46,478 nucleotides of DNA from an uncultured Clostridia bacterium (GCA_944384985.1 CALWVM010000017.1:1-46478), one strand, 5' to 3'. Counted from the first letter of the stretch, positions 1 through 8,558 are shown. A program made the numbers and translations. The notes: generated by a model not told the origin, from the sequence alone.

Positions 1-168
1 CTCTTAATTGGCGTTCCCCGAAACAAGTCCTTTTTTCTTTCCACAATTCTGTAACACATCATTGACAAACCTACAGAATCGTTCCGATACGCCTTGTATA
101 TTTGCCCAAACGGACGGCGGAACTTGTAATTTTGCGTATCCTGCACCAGCTTTGGAAATGCAACCGTC

Positions 169-834
169 TCATTCTCCGACCCAGCCTTTTTTATACATCA
201 GGTGCGCCGAGAGCATAGAGATGACCACGCCAACGGGGATGAGCACCCCGGTGGAGAGCGTGCCGTTGAACAGCAGCAGGATCACGATGGCGGCGATCGG
301 CACAAACGCGAGCTTCCAGTGCTTCATGAAGTAGCTGATCCCGAGCGCACCGAACAACGCGGGTACGACCTGATCGAACGCCGGTGCAAACACGGAATTG
401 TCATCCGTGAGATACGGCAGGACCGGGCTGAAGGCTACCACGCCGACGGCGATGATGAGCGTGGTCACGATCGACGAGGTTGCAATGGCGATGGTAGAAA
501 TCACCTCGCCCTCCTCACTGTTGGCGCGCACGCCGGCGTTCTCCATGGCATTTAAACCGCAGGGCAGCTTGAGATTGGTGATATTGCCCGTGACAAAGCT
601 CAGGTAGGTGCCGCCCGCGCCGAGCAGGGGCGTGTAGGTGAACACCTCGATCACGGAAGTCGGATAAAACAGCAGCGCAACAGGCAGAAGCCCTTCGAAC
701 ACATAGCGCGCCTCGGGCCAGACGCCGAGGTGCAGGCAGATGGCGACGGGCAGCATCAAAAACAGCAGCAGTGCCGCAATGTCCCAAAGGATACCGTACA
801 GATGCACGCCGCTTTCATAGGTTCTTTCTTTCAT
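169..834 (-). CDS. Integral membrane protein, partner of DUF5058 protein
   Basis: 221-aa hydrophobic protein with about five to six predicted membrane segments separated by short loops; the function is unknown. The ATG at 834 is preferred over an upstream in-frame start at 960 because GGGGGAGGA sits just before it and the longer form would run into the upstream DUF5058 gene and add an Arg/Cys-rich, non-membrane N terminus. It begins 14 nt after the DUF5058 stop, so the two are almost certainly co-transcribed and probably form one membrane complex (inference). A Gly-Leu-Asn-Ala-Met-Glu-Asn stretch near residue 95 and a following acidic loop are the only notable polar segments inside the hydrophobic core, making them candidates for substrate contact. 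No family name beyond the DUF5058-neighbour context is recognised. Confidence 0.8.
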   Translation of the reverse strand: MKERTYESGVHLYGILWDIAALLLFLMLPVAICLHLGVWPEARYVFEGLLPVALLFYPTSVIEVFTYTPLLGAGGTYLSFVTGNITNLKLPCGLNAMENAGVRANSEEGEVISTIAIATSSIVTTLIIAVGVVAFSPVLPYLTDDNSVFAPAFDQVVPALFGALGISYFMKHWKLAFVPIAAIVILLLFNGTLSTGVLIPVGVVISMLSAHLMYKKGWVGE

Positions 835-848
835 AGCTTCCTCCCCCT

Positions 849-1619
849 TTACCCGCGCCACTCGAACATCGCGATATCCGGCGGCAGGACCTGCCAAAGG
901 ATCATCACAACGCCCATGGCAAGCAGCATGGAAAACGGCATGGCAAACGGTTGCAGCCACTTGATATTAAAGCGGTTGGCAATCGATTGCAGGATCAGCA
1001 TAAAAATCATGGAGGAGACCAGCGCGCAGATGGACATCACGCCTGCGCCGTCGCCGATGATGGATTCCTCGCCCTTGCCCGCAATCGCTCTGCCGATGAA
1101 TGCGGAAATCAGGCCGATGAACGCCGCAGCCGACATGACATCCGCCCATTTGCCGTTTTTGGCGACCGCCTTGCTCATGCCCTTTTGGATCTTTTTGAGC
1201 AGGAACGGCACCAGGATCAGCGGCATGATGCTGCCAAGCGTCATGACCCACGCGACCGCCGTAAACATGGCGGGGTCCGTAACCTCCTGCGAAAGCCCGG
1301 CGGAGCTGCCGAACGCATCAATGGCGGCTTCGGCAGCAGGCACCTCATAGGTGATCGCGCCGATGACCGTCAGGCGGATCCACGGCAGCACAAGCCCCAG
1401 CGCGCCTGAAAGCGTTAGCACCGTTGCGAGGATCGCGAGCGCGGGCGCGACGGTGAACAGGGCGCTCGAGGACACGGTCTTTTTAAGCGAAGAAGTGTCG
1501 ATTCCCAACTCCTTCGCCCGCTTCCACGCGCGCACTAGGAAAAACACCGACTGCGCCACGACGAACGCCACGACCAGGAAGCCGAGCGCATACATAAAGC
1601 CATCCGACTTGAAATCCAC
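849..1619 (-). CDS. DUF5058 family membrane protein
   Basis: 256-aa integral membrane protein matching the DUF5058 family as I remember it: an N-terminal segment, a cytosolic-looking RAWKRAKELGID stretch followed by a conserved KKTVSSSALFTVAPALAIL block, then several further hydrophobic segments. The start is GTG at 1619 with GGGGGAG seven bases upstream. Members are found in Clostridia and are usually followed by a second membrane gene, as here. A transporter-like role is plausible from the topology (inference); no catalytic motif is visible. The ends of the protein and its close spacing to the downstream partner suggest an intact two-gene operon. No convincing own promoter was found in the 110 bases between this start and the preceding regulator gene, which ends with a terminator. 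Confidence 0.85.
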   Translation of the reverse strand: MDFKSDGFMYALGFLVVAFVVAQSVFFLVRAWKRAKELGIDTSSLKKTVSSSALFTVAPALAILATVLTLSGALGLVLPWIRLTVIGAITYEVPAAEAAIDAFGSSAGLSQEVTDPAMFTAVAWVMTLGSIMPLILVPFLLKKIQKGMSKAVAKNGKWADVMSAAAFIGLISAFIGRAIAGKGEESIIGDGAGVMSICALVSSMIFMLILQSIANRFNIKWLQPFAMPFSMLLAMGVVMILWQVLPPDIAMFEWRG

Positions 1620-1649
1620 TGGATCTCCCCCTTAATTCAATTTTCAATA

Positions 1650-1685
1650 CAAAAAGGGCACGGCGGCTTGTCACGCTCCGTGCCC
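1650..1685 (-). terminator. Rho-independent terminator after the XRE regulator gene
   Basis: On the minus strand an 8-bp perfect GC-rich stem (GGGCACGG at 1685-1678 side pairing with CCGTGCCC, positions 1656-1663 and 1678-1685) with a 14-nt loop is followed by TTTTTGTAT. It lies 45 bp downstream of the regulator stop and just before the DUF5058 gene, so it separates the two transcription units. Confidence 0.75.
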
Positions 1686-1729
1686 AACCTTACAGGTAAA
1701 ATATAGCATATCCGAAAGCAAAATACAAC

Positions 1730-2071
1730 CTATTTTCGCGTACAGCCGCCGTTTTCAGCATCCCGGCCGAGATAATTGCGCAAAATCAGGCGGATGCTTT
1801 CGCGTTCGGGTTCGGAAACCGCCCGATACCCACGCAAAAGCGCGCGTTCGTCGGGGCTCAGTTCCACGCTTTCCACATTTGCCGTGTGCCCGATGAGCGC
1901 ATCCACCGACATTCCAAACAGATCCGCAAGCGCGATCAAAGTATCGATATCCGGCTCGACGGCATGGTTTTCATACATGTTGATGGATTGCTGGCTGACG
2001 CCGATCTTTGCCGCAAGCTGTTGCTGGCTCAAGCCCCTCTCCTTTCGCAGCCGCTTCAGGTTCTTTACCAT
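1730..2071 (-). CDS. XRE-family helix-turn-helix regulator
   Basis: 113-aa DNA-binding protein. Residues 1-60 form a Cro/C1-type HTH: KNLKRLRKERGLSQQQLAAK followed by the recognition-helix region GVSQQSINMYE and the typical tail PDIDTLIALADLFGMSVDAL. The C-terminal 45 residues are a short charged helical extension of unknown function that may mediate dimerisation. The ATG at 2071 is chosen because AGGG lies eight bases upstream; an ATG two codons earlier has the same motif too close, and a longer form starting at 2125 adds a poor N terminus. It is transcribed away from the DUF1846-pyrG unit, so control of that divergent region or of the DUF5058 pair are both possible (inference). Its target is not visible. 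Confidence 0.85.
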   Translation of the reverse strand: MVKNLKRLRKERGLSQQQLAAKIGVSQQSINMYENHAVEPDIDTLIALADLFGMSVDALIGHTANVESVELSPDERALLRGYRAVSEPERESIRLILRNYLGRDAENGGCTRK

Positions 2072-2135
2072 AAACATCACCCTACTGCTTATATGGTAGC
2101 AATATTCCTCCGGCTTGAAAAACAATTATATGAAG

Positions 2136-2164
2136 TTGACAACAATATTTATTTGTTATATAAT
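2136..2164 (+). promoter_or_regulatory. Perfect consensus sigma-A promoter
   Basis: TTGACA (2136-2141), a 17-bp spacer and TATAAT (2159-2164): an exact match to the housekeeping consensus, with an expected start near 2171. It fires toward the plus strand, but the first plausible coding start is more than 270 bp away and a hairpin with a T-run intervenes, so it probably makes a short RNA as well as, or instead of, mRNA. Confidence 0.75.
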
Positions 2165-2170
2165 AGCTCT

Positions 2171-2268
2171 TACGAAATACGCGGTACACTGCGTTTTTCG
2201 GCACACGGCGCCGGCGGTTTTCCCGCCCCACGGCTACCCCCTATCCCGCTGCCGCCGTGTGCATTTTT
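2171..2268 (+). ncRNA. Candidate small structured RNA
   Basis: Between the perfect promoter at 2136-2164 and a T-run at 2263-2268 lies about 98 bases without a convincing coding frame. A perfect 10-bp closing stem (GCACACGGCG at 2201-2210 with CGCCGTGTGC at 2253-2262) encloses a 42-nt loop that can form an inner GGCGG/CCGCC hairpin. The stem is followed by ATTTTTCG, which could serve as a terminator. I do not recognise an SRP, 6S, tmRNA or riboswitch consensus in it. It could equally be an unusually long untranslated leader of the DUF1846-pyrG unit. Confidence 0.35.
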
Positions 2269-2326
2269 CGCATAAAAAAGTCGCCGCCGCGCCGCCGGAT
2301 TTCGCCAAATTTTGCCCTGTGACCCC

Positions 2327-2355
2327 TTGATTTTTCACAAGGCGTACTATATAAT
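2327..2355 (+). promoter_or_regulatory. Sigma-A promoter for the DUF1846-pyrG unit
   Basis: TTGATT (2327-2332), 17-bp spacer and a perfect TATAAT (2350-2355). The predicted start near 2362 leaves about an 83-nt leader before the DUF1846 start codon. It is the closest good promoter to that gene. Confidence 0.65.
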
Positions 2356-2364
2356 AAACAGTGT

Positions 2365-2400
2365 CACACTTCGAGGGTGTAACCGCGAAGTGTGTTTTTC
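2365..2400 (+). terminator. Terminator-like hairpin in the DUF1846-pyrG leader
   Basis: A perfect 9-bp stem (CACACTTCG 2365-2373 with CGAAGTGTG 2386-2394), 12-nt loop and TTTTTC run sit between the promoter at 2327-2355 and the start codon. It could terminate transcripts coming from the upstream promoter or act as an attenuator for the downstream genes; no alternative antiterminator pairing was identified by eye. Confidence 0.5.
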
Positions 2401-2444
2401 TGTTTTGCAGGAGGCAAAAATCGGTTTTTCGGGAGAAATGATGT

Positions 2445-3926
2445 GTGAAAATCGGATTTGACAACAACAAATACCTGAAGCTGCAATCCGAACGCATCCG
2501 CGAACGGATCCACTCTTTCGGCGGCAAGCTGTATCTCGAATTCGGCGGCAAGCTGTTTGATGATTACCATGCTTCGCGCGTGCTGCCGGGCTTTTTGCCG
2601 GACAGCAAAATGAAAATGCTTTTGGAACTGCGCGAGGATGTGGAGATCATCATCGCCATCAATGCAAACGACATTGAAAAAAGCAAGGTCCGCGGCGACA
2701 TCGGCATTACATATGAACAGGACATCCTGCGGCTGATGGACGTTTATGCGTCGTTGGGTCTCCCCGTTTGCGGCGTTGTCATGACCCAGTTTGCAGGGCA
2801 GGCTTCTGCGGCGTCCTTTGAGGAACGGCTGCAAAAGCTCGGTGTAAAAGTTTTCCGCCATTATCCCATTGAAGGGTACCCGGCGAACATCCCGCTGATT
2901 ATCAGCGACGAGGGATTCGGGAAAAACGACTATATCGAGACGACCCGTTCGCTCGTCGTGGTGACGGCGCCGGGACCGGGCAGCGGGAAAATGGCGGTCT
3001 GCCTTTCGCAGCTTTACCACGAGCACAAGCGCGGTGTGCAGGCGGGGTATGCAAAATTTGAGACGTTCCCTGTTTGGAACCTGCCCCTGAAGCACCCGGT
3101 CAACCTTGCATATGAAGCGGCGACGACCGATTTGAACGACGTCAACATGATCGACCCGTTCCATTTGGAGGCTTACGGCAAAACGACCGTCAACTATAAC
3201 CGGGACATTGAGATTTTCCCGGTGCTCAATGCGATCTTTGAACGCATATTCGGCACATCCCCGTATAAATCCCCCACGGACATGGGCGTCAATATGGCGG
3301 GATTCTGCATCGTCGACGACGATGTGGTCTGTGAAGCCTCCAAGCAGGAGATCATCCGCCGCTATTATAAAACACTGGTCGCCGCGAAAAAGGGCGAAAA
3401 CGTGGGGCAGGAGGTCCTCTCTTTGGAACTTCTGCTGGAACAGCTCGGTATAACGCCCACCTATCGCCGGTGCGTGCAGCCCGCGCTCGATCTTGCGAAA
3501 GCAACGGGCGAGCCCGCCGCCGCCATCGAACTGCCCGACGGCAGGATCATTACAGGCAAGACCAGCGCCCTTTTAGGGGCGGCGAGCGCTATGCTCTTAA
3601 ACGCGCTCAAGGCGCTGGCAAACATCAGCGCAGACGTTGACCTTGTGTCGCCCGTCGTCATCGGGCCCATCCAGGATTTGAAGATTCACCATCTTGGCAG
3701 CAAAAATCCGCGTTTGCACACGGATGAGGTGTTGCTTGCGCTCTCCATCTCGGCGGCAACGAATCCGACCGCCGAACATGCTGTGCAGGCGCTCTCACAG
3801 CTGCGCGGCTGCGATATGCACACCACGGTCATTTTGTCGGACGCAGACCTGAGCACCTGCGCAAAGCTCGGTATTCAGGTGACCAGCGAGCCGATGCGGC
3901 AGACCAAAGCGTTATATTACAAATAA
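2445..3926 (+). CDS. DUF1846 domain-containing protein (UPF0371)
   Basis: 493-aa protein of the DUF1846 family, full length for the family (about 490-500 aa). It shows the recognisable N-terminal [19 protein letters not shown] and the glycine-rich phosphate-loop-like [12 protein letters not shown] near residues 175-186. Members are soluble cytoplasmic proteins; structural work on the family points to a nucleotide- or ATP-binding, ligase/transferase-like fold, but the reaction is not established. Start is GTG at 2445 with GGGAG nine bases before; a nearby ATG is out of frame. It precedes pyrG by 31 bp with no terminator between, so the two are probably co-transcribed. The leader carries a promoter and an attenuator-like hairpin. 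Confidence 0.9.
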   Translation: MKIGFDNNKYLKLQSERIRERIHSFGGKLYLEFGGKLFDDYHASRVLPGFLPDSKMKMLLELREDVEIIIAINANDIEKSKVRGDIGITYEQDILRLMDVYASLGLPVCGVVMTQFAGQASAASFEERLQKLGVKVFRHYPIEGYPANIPLIISDEGFGKNDYIETTRSLVVVTAPGPGSGKMAVCLSQLYHEHKRGVQAGYAKFETFPVWNLPLKHPVNLAYEAATTDLNDVNMIDPFHLEAYGKTTVNYNRDIEIFPVLNAIFERIFGTSPYKSPTDMGVNMAGFCIVDDDVVCEASKQEIIRRYYKTLVAAKKGENVGQEVLSLELLLEQLGITPTYRRCVQPALDLAKATGEPAAAIELPDGRIITGKTSALLGAASAMLLNALKALANISADVDLVSPVVIGPIQDLKIHHLGSKNPRLHTDEVLLALSISAATNPTAEHAVQALSQLRGCDMHTTVILSDADLSTCAKLGIQVTSEPMRQTKALYYK

Positions 3927-3957
3927 AAAAGCGAAGATACACAAAGGGGATCTGTTT

Positions 3958-5565
3958 ATGGCAGCAAAGTACATTTTCGTAACGGGCGGCGTTGTTTCAG
4001 GCCTTGGGAAAGGCATCACGGCGGCATCCTTGGGGCGGCTTTTAAAGGATCGCGGGCTTTCCGTGGCGGTCATGAAGCTTGACCCGTATCTGAACATCGA
4101 CCCGGGCACGATGAATCCCAAACAGCACGGCGAAGTATTCGTGACCGATGACGGTGCGGAAACCGACCTGGACTTAGGGCACTATGAGCGCTTCATCGAC
4201 GTCAACCTCACCAAAAACAGCTCGTGCACATCGGGCAGCGTGTATTACAACGTACTTTCCAACGAGCGCAAGGGCGTTTACGGCGGGCAGACCATTCAGA
4301 TCATCCCGCACATCACCAATGAGATCAAGCGCCGCATCGCTTTGAACGAAACCGAAAACACGGATATCATTTTAGTGGAGATCGGCGGCACGGTCGGCGA
4401 CATCGAAAGCCAGCCGTTTTTGGAGGCGATCCGTCAGTTCGCGCAGGAACGCCCCGGCAACTGCATGTTCGTCCATGTGACGCTGGTGCCGTATTTGAGC
4501 GCTTCCATGGAACTGAAAACGAAACCCACGCAGCACTCTGTGAAAGAGCTTCTCGGCATCGGCATCCGTCCCGACATCATCGTTCTGCGCACCGAGCACC
4601 CCATCGGGCAGGACATCAAGGATAAGATTGCGCTGTTCTGCAACGTCCCCTCCAGAAACGTCATTGAAAACCGCGACATGCCCACACTCTATGAGATCCC
4701 CATGGCGCTCGAAAGAGAGGGCATTGCAGACATCGTCGTCGAGCAGCTGCATCTTGACTGCAAAGAGCCGGATCACTCAGACTGGCTGCGCATGATGGAG
4801 AAGAACGCTTCGCTTTCGAAAGAGGTCAACATCGCACTCGTGGGCAAATATGTGGAGCTGCACGACTCGTATTTGAGCGTCAACGAAGCGCTCAAACACG
4901 GCGGGCTCGACCACGATGCGCACGTCAACATCGAATGGATCGACTCCGAAACGCTCAACGATAAAAACGCGGCAGAGATCCTCGGGGCGGCGGACGGCAT
5001 TCTGGTGCCCGGCGGCTTCGGCACACGCGGGATCCCGGGCAAGATCAGCGCGGCAAAATACGCGCGCGAGCACAAGGTGCCGTATCTCGGCATCTGCCTG
5101 GGTCTGCAAATTGCCGTGATTGAATTCGCCCGCGACGTTTTGGGTCTTGCCGATGCAAACACGACGGAGATCGACCCCGACACAAACAACCCCGTGATCT
5201 ACCTGATGCCCGACCAGCACGATGTCACGAATCTCGGCGGGACAATGCGTTTGGGGCTTTACCCGTGCGTACTCGATGAGCAGTCCAAAGCCTATGCGGC
5301 GTACAAGCAGCAGCTCATTCATGAGCGCCATCGCCATCGTTACGAAGTGAACAACGACTATCGCGAACTGCTTGAGCGCGCGGGCATGCACATCTGCGGC
5401 GTCTCGCCGGACAAGCATATTGTGGAAATGGTGGAGCTGCGCGACCACCCGTGGTTCGTCGCATCGCAGGCGCACCCCGAATTCAAATCGCGCCCCACGC
5501 GCCCGCATCCGCTTTTCTCGGGGCTCATCGGCGCAGCGGTGGACTACCGCGAGCATAAAAAATAA
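3958..5565 (+). CDS. pyrG: CTP synthase
   Basis: 535-aa cytoplasmic enzyme that makes CTP from UTP using ATP and glutamine-derived ammonia, the last step of pyrimidine nucleotide synthesis. The N-terminal synthetase domain (about 1-270) has the [10 protein letters not shown] phosphate loop, and the C-terminal class-I glutamine amidotransferase domain (about 290-535) has the GICLGLQ nucleophile elbow (Cys380) and the HPEF catalytic pair (His506, Glu508). Length is normal for the family and no key residue is missing. The ATG at 3958 is preceded by AAAGGGGA. It follows the DUF1846 gene closely and ends at a strong terminator. Confidence 0.98.
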   Translation: MAAKYIFVTGGVVSGLGKGITAASLGRLLKDRGLSVAVMKLDPYLNIDPGTMNPKQHGEVFVTDDGAETDLDLGHYERFIDVNLTKNSSCTSGSVYYNVLSNERKGVYGGQTIQIIPHITNEIKRRIALNETENTDIILVEIGGTVGDIESQPFLEAIRQFAQERPGNCMFVHVTLVPYLSASMELKTKPTQHSVKELLGIGIRPDIIVLRTEHPIGQDIKDKIALFCNVPSRNVIENRDMPTLYEIPMALEREGIADIVVEQLHLDCKEPDHSDWLRMMEKNASLSKEVNIALVGKYVELHDSYLSVNEALKHGGLDHDAHVNIEWIDSETLNDKNAAEILGAADGILVPGGFGTRGIPGKISAAKYAREHKVPYLGICLGLQIAVIEFARDVLGLADANTTEIDPDTNNPVIYLMPDQHDVTNLGGTMRLGLYPCVLDEQSKAYAAYKQQLIHERHRHRYEVNNDYRELLERAGMHICGVSPDKHIVEMVELRDHPWFVASQAHPEFKSRPTRPHPLFSGLIGAAVDYREHKK

Positions 5566-5583
5566 AAATTACGGCTTAAGCCA

Positions 5584-5622
5584 AGCAGGGAGAACCGAAA
5601 CGGTCCTCCCTGCTTTTTCTTT
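5584..5622 (+). terminator. Rho-independent terminator after pyrG
   Basis: AGCAGGGAG (5584-5592) pairs with CTCCCTGCT (5606-5614), with an inner ACCG/CGGT extension around a short loop, followed by TTTTTCTTTT. It lies 18 bp after the pyrG stop. The same hairpin read on the minus strand lacks a good T-run, so it mainly serves the plus strand. Confidence 0.9.
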
Positions 5623-5630
5623 TATGATGC

Positions 5631-5846
5631 TTATAATTCAAAATCCTTTTCCGAAAATTCCGGCAGCTTTTGACGGCGCGGCGGCTGGCGCTTTAATATA
5701 TCGTATTTGTATTTGCGGCAATAGCCGTCGGGGGAAGTCACGCCGCGTTTTTTGCACAGCACGCTCTTCTCATCGGCAGAAAGCGTACCGAATTTGCAAT
5801 ACGCACACTTTGGAGAAATGGCATATTCGTCTTTTGCCCGTTTCAT
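5631..5846 (-). CDS. Small conserved cysteine-rich protein
   Basis: 71-aa protein starting at the ATG at 5846, which has GGGGAGG seven bases upstream; a longer form from 5885 would overlap the upstream ylbJ-like gene and has no such site. Four cysteines in the order Cys-x2-Cys, Cys and Cys (CAYCKFG, then VLCKK, then GYCRKYKYD) suggest a small metal- or zinc-binding fold. Similar short proteins are found in clostridia, but I know of no assigned function. It begins 32 bp after the ylbJ-like gene on the same strand and is probably transcribed with it, so a sporulation link is possible (inference). Confidence 0.7.
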   Translation of the reverse strand: MKRAKDEYAISPKCAYCKFGTLSADEKSVLCKKRGVTSPDGYCRKYKYDILKRQPPRRQKLPEFSEKDFEL

Positions 5847-5878
5847 GCGCTTGCCTCCCCTGCTGTTTTCTTTTAATA

Positions 5879-6949
5879 TTAGCATACTTTCCGGTTGGGT
5901 TCAACCTCCAAAATCAGCAGGACGGTCATTAAAAGCAGCGCGACGAACGACGGAACGGACACCGAATACGCCGCGGGGACAAGTTCCCCGCCCACGGCGG
6001 CGACGCTGACTTCGCACGGGAACACACGCAAAAGCGCCGCGCAGAACAGCGCACTTAAAGCCGCCCCCGCGGCGCGCGCGGCGAAAAAGGTGCGCAGTCG
6101 CACGCCGCAAGCTTGCAGGTACGGTAAGATCTGGCAGTGCACGGCAAGCCCGCCGAAAGCAATCAGCGCCGCAACGGCGGGCATGGGCAGCACGCCTGCC
6201 GCGGCGCGGATCCCGCTTGTGATCTCTAAAAAACAGCTGAGGATCAGCTGCACACGCGAGGGCAGCGGCAGCGTCAGAACACAGGCATGCACGGCGCTGA
6301 ACAAGATCACCCACGCGCAGATCTGCAATATCGATTCGGCACTCGAGCGCACGGCGTCGGCCGCAGCCGTCAAGGGGGAAGTCAGGCGCACCGGGCCAAG
6401 GGCTTTGGGCGCGGCCGGCTCCTTTTTTGCGAACCGCGCGAGCACCACGCCCATGCAAAGCGCGGACAGACAAGCGGCGGCATACAGGATCGCGCCCGCG
6501 CGCATGCTGCGGTAGATCCCCGCCCCCACCGTGGAGAGCACGAACGCGGGACCCGGATTCATGCAGAACAGGCACATCCGCTTCGCCTGCGACGGCGTCA
6601 GGCGATTTTCTTTATACAGCTGTGCGGTCATGCTCGCGCCGACGGGGAAACCGCCGACGAGCGCCATTAAAATCACGCCTGCACTCTCGCCGGGAAGACG
6701 AAAGACGCGGCGCGGCACGGCGGATACCAGCTGCCCAAACAGCTGTAAAAGCCCCGAGCGCATCAAAAAGACTGAGACCGCTAAGAAGGGAAACAGCGCG
6801 GGCAGAACCAGCGTACCGCAAAGCGTCAACCCGGTTTTTACGCCCTCGGCGCAAACCTCCGGGTATCGAAACAGGAACCAGCATGCGACCGCAAACAGCG
6901 CAGCAGACGGGATCCACCGCAGGCTGTGTGCAGCTGTGCGCTTGCGCAT
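5879..6949 (-). CDS. ylbJ: Sporulation integral membrane protein, YlbJ-like (nucleoside-recognition/Gate domain)
   Basis: 356-aa polytopic membrane protein with roughly eight hydrophobic segments. The pattern of the YlbJ family is visible: a first gate half containing LPGESAGVILMALVGGFPVG, then ENRLTPSQAKRMCLFCMNPG, and a second related half in the C-terminal portion. In Bacillus subtilis ylbJ is expressed in the mother cell under sigma-E and is needed for resistant spores; the transported substrate is unclear. Start is ATG at 6949, with AAGGGGAGGAG upstream; a GTG six codons earlier overlaps that ribosome site. It is divergent from yqfC, another sigma-E type gene, across a 126-bp region holding sigma-E-like elements. 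Confidence 0.85.
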   Translation of the reverse strand: MRKRTAAHSLRWIPSAALFAVACWFLFRYPEVCAEGVKTGLTLCGTLVLPALFPFLAVSVFLMRSGLLQLFGQLVSAVPRRVFRLPGESAGVILMALVGGFPVGASMTAQLYKENRLTPSQAKRMCLFCMNPGPAFVLSTVGAGIYRSMRAGAILYAAACLSALCMGVVLARFAKKEPAAPKALGPVRLTSPLTAAADAVRSSAESILQICAWVILFSAVHACVLTLPLPSRVQLILSCFLEITSGIRAAAGVLPMPAVAALIAFGGLAVHCQILPYLQACGVRLRTFFAARAAGAALSALFCAALLRVFPCEVSVAAVGGELVPAAYSVSVPSFVALLLMTVLLILEVEPNRKVC

Positions 6950-6993
6950 ACGCTCCTCCCCTTTCACCGAACGACCCCGGATGCGGTCGTCTT

Positions 6994-7023
6994 GTAATCA
7001 ATTTATATGCGCGCGCATACATT
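6994..7023 (+). promoter_or_regulatory. Putative sigma-E-type promoter for yqfC-yqfD
   Basis: GTAATCA (6994-7000), 15-bp spacer and CATACATT (7016-7023). The -10 matches the Bacillus sigma-E consensus CATACAMT at seven of eight bases; the -35 is a looser match. Downstream genes are homologues of sporulation mother-cell genes, which supports the assignment, but the match is by eye. Confidence 0.4.
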
Positions 7024-7030
7024 TCTATGT
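7002..7030 (-). promoter_or_regulatory. Putative divergent sigma-E-type promoter for ylbJ
   Basis: On the minus strand CATATAAA (7009-7002) resembles a sigma-E -10 and lies back to back with the plus-strand -10 across the palindrome TATGCGCGCGCATA (7006-7019). The corresponding -35 (ACATAGA, 7030-7024) is weak. Assignment rests mainly on the known sigma-E control of ylbJ homologues. Confidence 0.25.
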
Positions 7031-7075
7031 AGCCGTCGGCCGCGGTATCTGCGTCGGCGGCAAGGAGGAACGGCG

Positions 7076-7375
7076 ATGGCAAGAAAAAGCAGAGGGCAGA
7101 CAAAGCGCGCGCACCCGAGCGTCGAGCAAGCATTGGATCTGCCCGAGATCCTGCGCTCCGGCGTGCCGCACATCGAATTGCAGGGAAACGCCGAGCTCTC
7201 GCTGGACGGCTGCAAGGGGATCCTCGAATACACCGAGGAAAGCGTCCGCCTGCACGCGGGCGCACTTCTGCTGTCCGTCGGCGGCAGCGGTCTTTGCATT
7301 CGCATGTATTCCGAAGAGCAGACCGTCATTACCGGCGACATCCGCCAAATTGCGCTTGAGCCTGTGACGGCGTAG
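7076..7375 (+). CDS. yqfC: Sporulation protein YqfC
   Basis: 99-aa protein of the YabP/YqfC family, of normal length. The conserved region ELQGNAELSLDGCKGILEY followed by a beta-rich stretch ending in VITGDIRQIAL is visible. YqfC homologues are sigma-E-controlled and lie immediately upstream of yqfD in many spore formers, as here. Start is ATG at 7076 with AGGAGG seven bases upstream; an in-frame start at 7007 has no ribosome site. The basic N terminus (residues 1-14) and absence of a membrane segment suggest a soluble or peripheral protein in the mother cell (inference). It is separated from yqfD by 10 bp. Confidence 0.85.
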   Translation: MARKSRGQTKRAHPSVEQALDLPEILRSGVPHIELQGNAELSLDGCKGILEYTEESVRLHAGALLLSVGGSGLCIRMYSEEQTVITGDIRQIALEPVTA

Positions 7376-7385
7376 GAGGGATCGT

Positions 7386-8558
7386 TTGTTTATTGTGGTG
7401 CTGGTCCGCTGGCTGCTCGGATATGTTTCGTTCGCGGGCGAAGGCGGATTTCCGGAGCGTTTCATCAACCTTTGTGTCAAAGCGCGCATCCCGCTATGGG
7501 ATCTGCGCCGGGAGGACGGGCGCCTTACGGGCAAGACGACCATACGCGGCTACAAGCGCATCCGCGCGGTCGTACGCCGCAGCGGTGTGCGCGTACACAT
7601 AACCGGCAAACAGGGATTCCCGTTCTGGCGCGCACGGCACCGCCGCCGCGTCGGGCTTGTGGTAGGTCTTGCGGCGGCCGCGCTGGTCATCGCCTGCCTT
7701 TCGGTGCGCATCTGGACCGTCAACGTAACGGGCAACACGGAGATCCCCGCGGAAACCATTCTTGCCGCCGCCGAGGAACTTGGCGTACGTGTAGGGGCGA
7801 AGCGCAGTTCCTTGGACACCAACGCCATTGCCGAGGCGCTGTTGGACAATGTGGAAGGACTCTCCTGGGCGGCGGTCAATATTGACGCCTGCCGAGCGGT
7901 AATTGAGGTGCGCGAAAGCACCCCCGCGCCCGAAATTTTGGACACCGAGACGCCCTCCAACATATTAGCGGACGAAGACGGCGTCCTCACGAAGGTGGAA
8001 GTCTATTCGGGCACGGCGGCGGTAAAGCCCGGGTCCGCCGTCGTAAAAGGCGACCTGCTGATTTCCGGCGTGGTCGAAAATGCCGATGGGTCGGAGACGC
8101 TGCACGGTGCGCAGGGCAACGTATACGCGCAAGTGGAGCGGGACTTTTCCTTTTCCTGCCCAGCGGCCCCGTTTATGCGCCTGGGGGCGAGTGCAACACG
8201 CTATTCCCTGTTCTTTTTCGGTCTGCGCATTCCGCTGGGCTTTTCTCCGGGCGAACAGATCTACACGGTGGAGCGGTATCTGTCAAATGATGAAATTGCG
8301 CTCCCCGTCGGCATATTCCGTGAGCGCGCCGAAGCCTATAACGCCGAATACACACTGGAAAGCCCAACGGACCGCGCGCGCTATGCCGCCGCGCAGTTTG
8401 CAAGCTGTTATGCCGCGCTTTGGATACAAAGCGTCATTCTTGAGACACATTTGACGTTCGATTATGCATCCGAGAACCCCTCTGTGACGGGAACTGTGCT
8501 TTGTGAAAAAGAAATCGGGATAAATCAGCAGATTTTCGTTGAAAAAATTAGTGACTAA
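7386..8558 (+). CDS. yqfD: Sporulation protein YqfD
   Basis: 390-aa membrane protein of the YqfD (stage IV sporulation) family. The N terminus has a basic domain with KARIPLWDLRR and a GYKRIR stretch, one clear membrane segment at about residues 95-112 (GLVVGLAAAALVIACLSV) and a large extracytoplasmic C-terminal part beginning VNVTGNTEIP. The start is TTG at 7386, with AGGAGGG at about nine bases upstream. Homologues are sigma-E-dependent and needed for normal spore formation in Bacillus. It probably shares the yqfC promoter; the downstream phoH gene has its own promoter just after the yqfD stop codon. Confidence 0.9.
   Translation: MFIVVLVRWLLGYVSFAGEGGFPERFINLCVKARIPLWDLRREDGRLTGKTTIRGYKRIRAVVRRSGVRVHITGKQGFPFWRARHRRRVGLVVGLAAAALVIACLSVRIWTVNVTGNTEIPAETILAAAEELGVRVGAKRSSLDTNAIAEALLDNVEGLSWAAVNIDACRAVIEVRESTPAPEILDTETPSNILADEDGVLTKVEVYSGTAAVKPGSAVVKGDLLISGVVENADGSETLHGAQGNVYAQVERDFSFSCPAAPFMRLGASATRYSLFFFGLRIPLGFSPGEQIYTVERYLSNDEIALPVGIFRERAEAYNAEYTLESPTDRARYAAAQFASCYAALWIQSVILETHLTFDYASENPSVTGTVLCEKEIGINQQIFVEKISD

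Noticed and set aside
1-168. Two minus-strand frames open across the left edge
   Set aside because: About 50 codons each, no recognised family and no start with ribosome site; could be the end of a neighbour gene but cannot be supported.
2364-3164. Minus-strand 266-residue frame opposite DUF1846
   Set aside because: No ribosome site and Arg-rich antisense composition; DUF1846 is full-length on the other strand.
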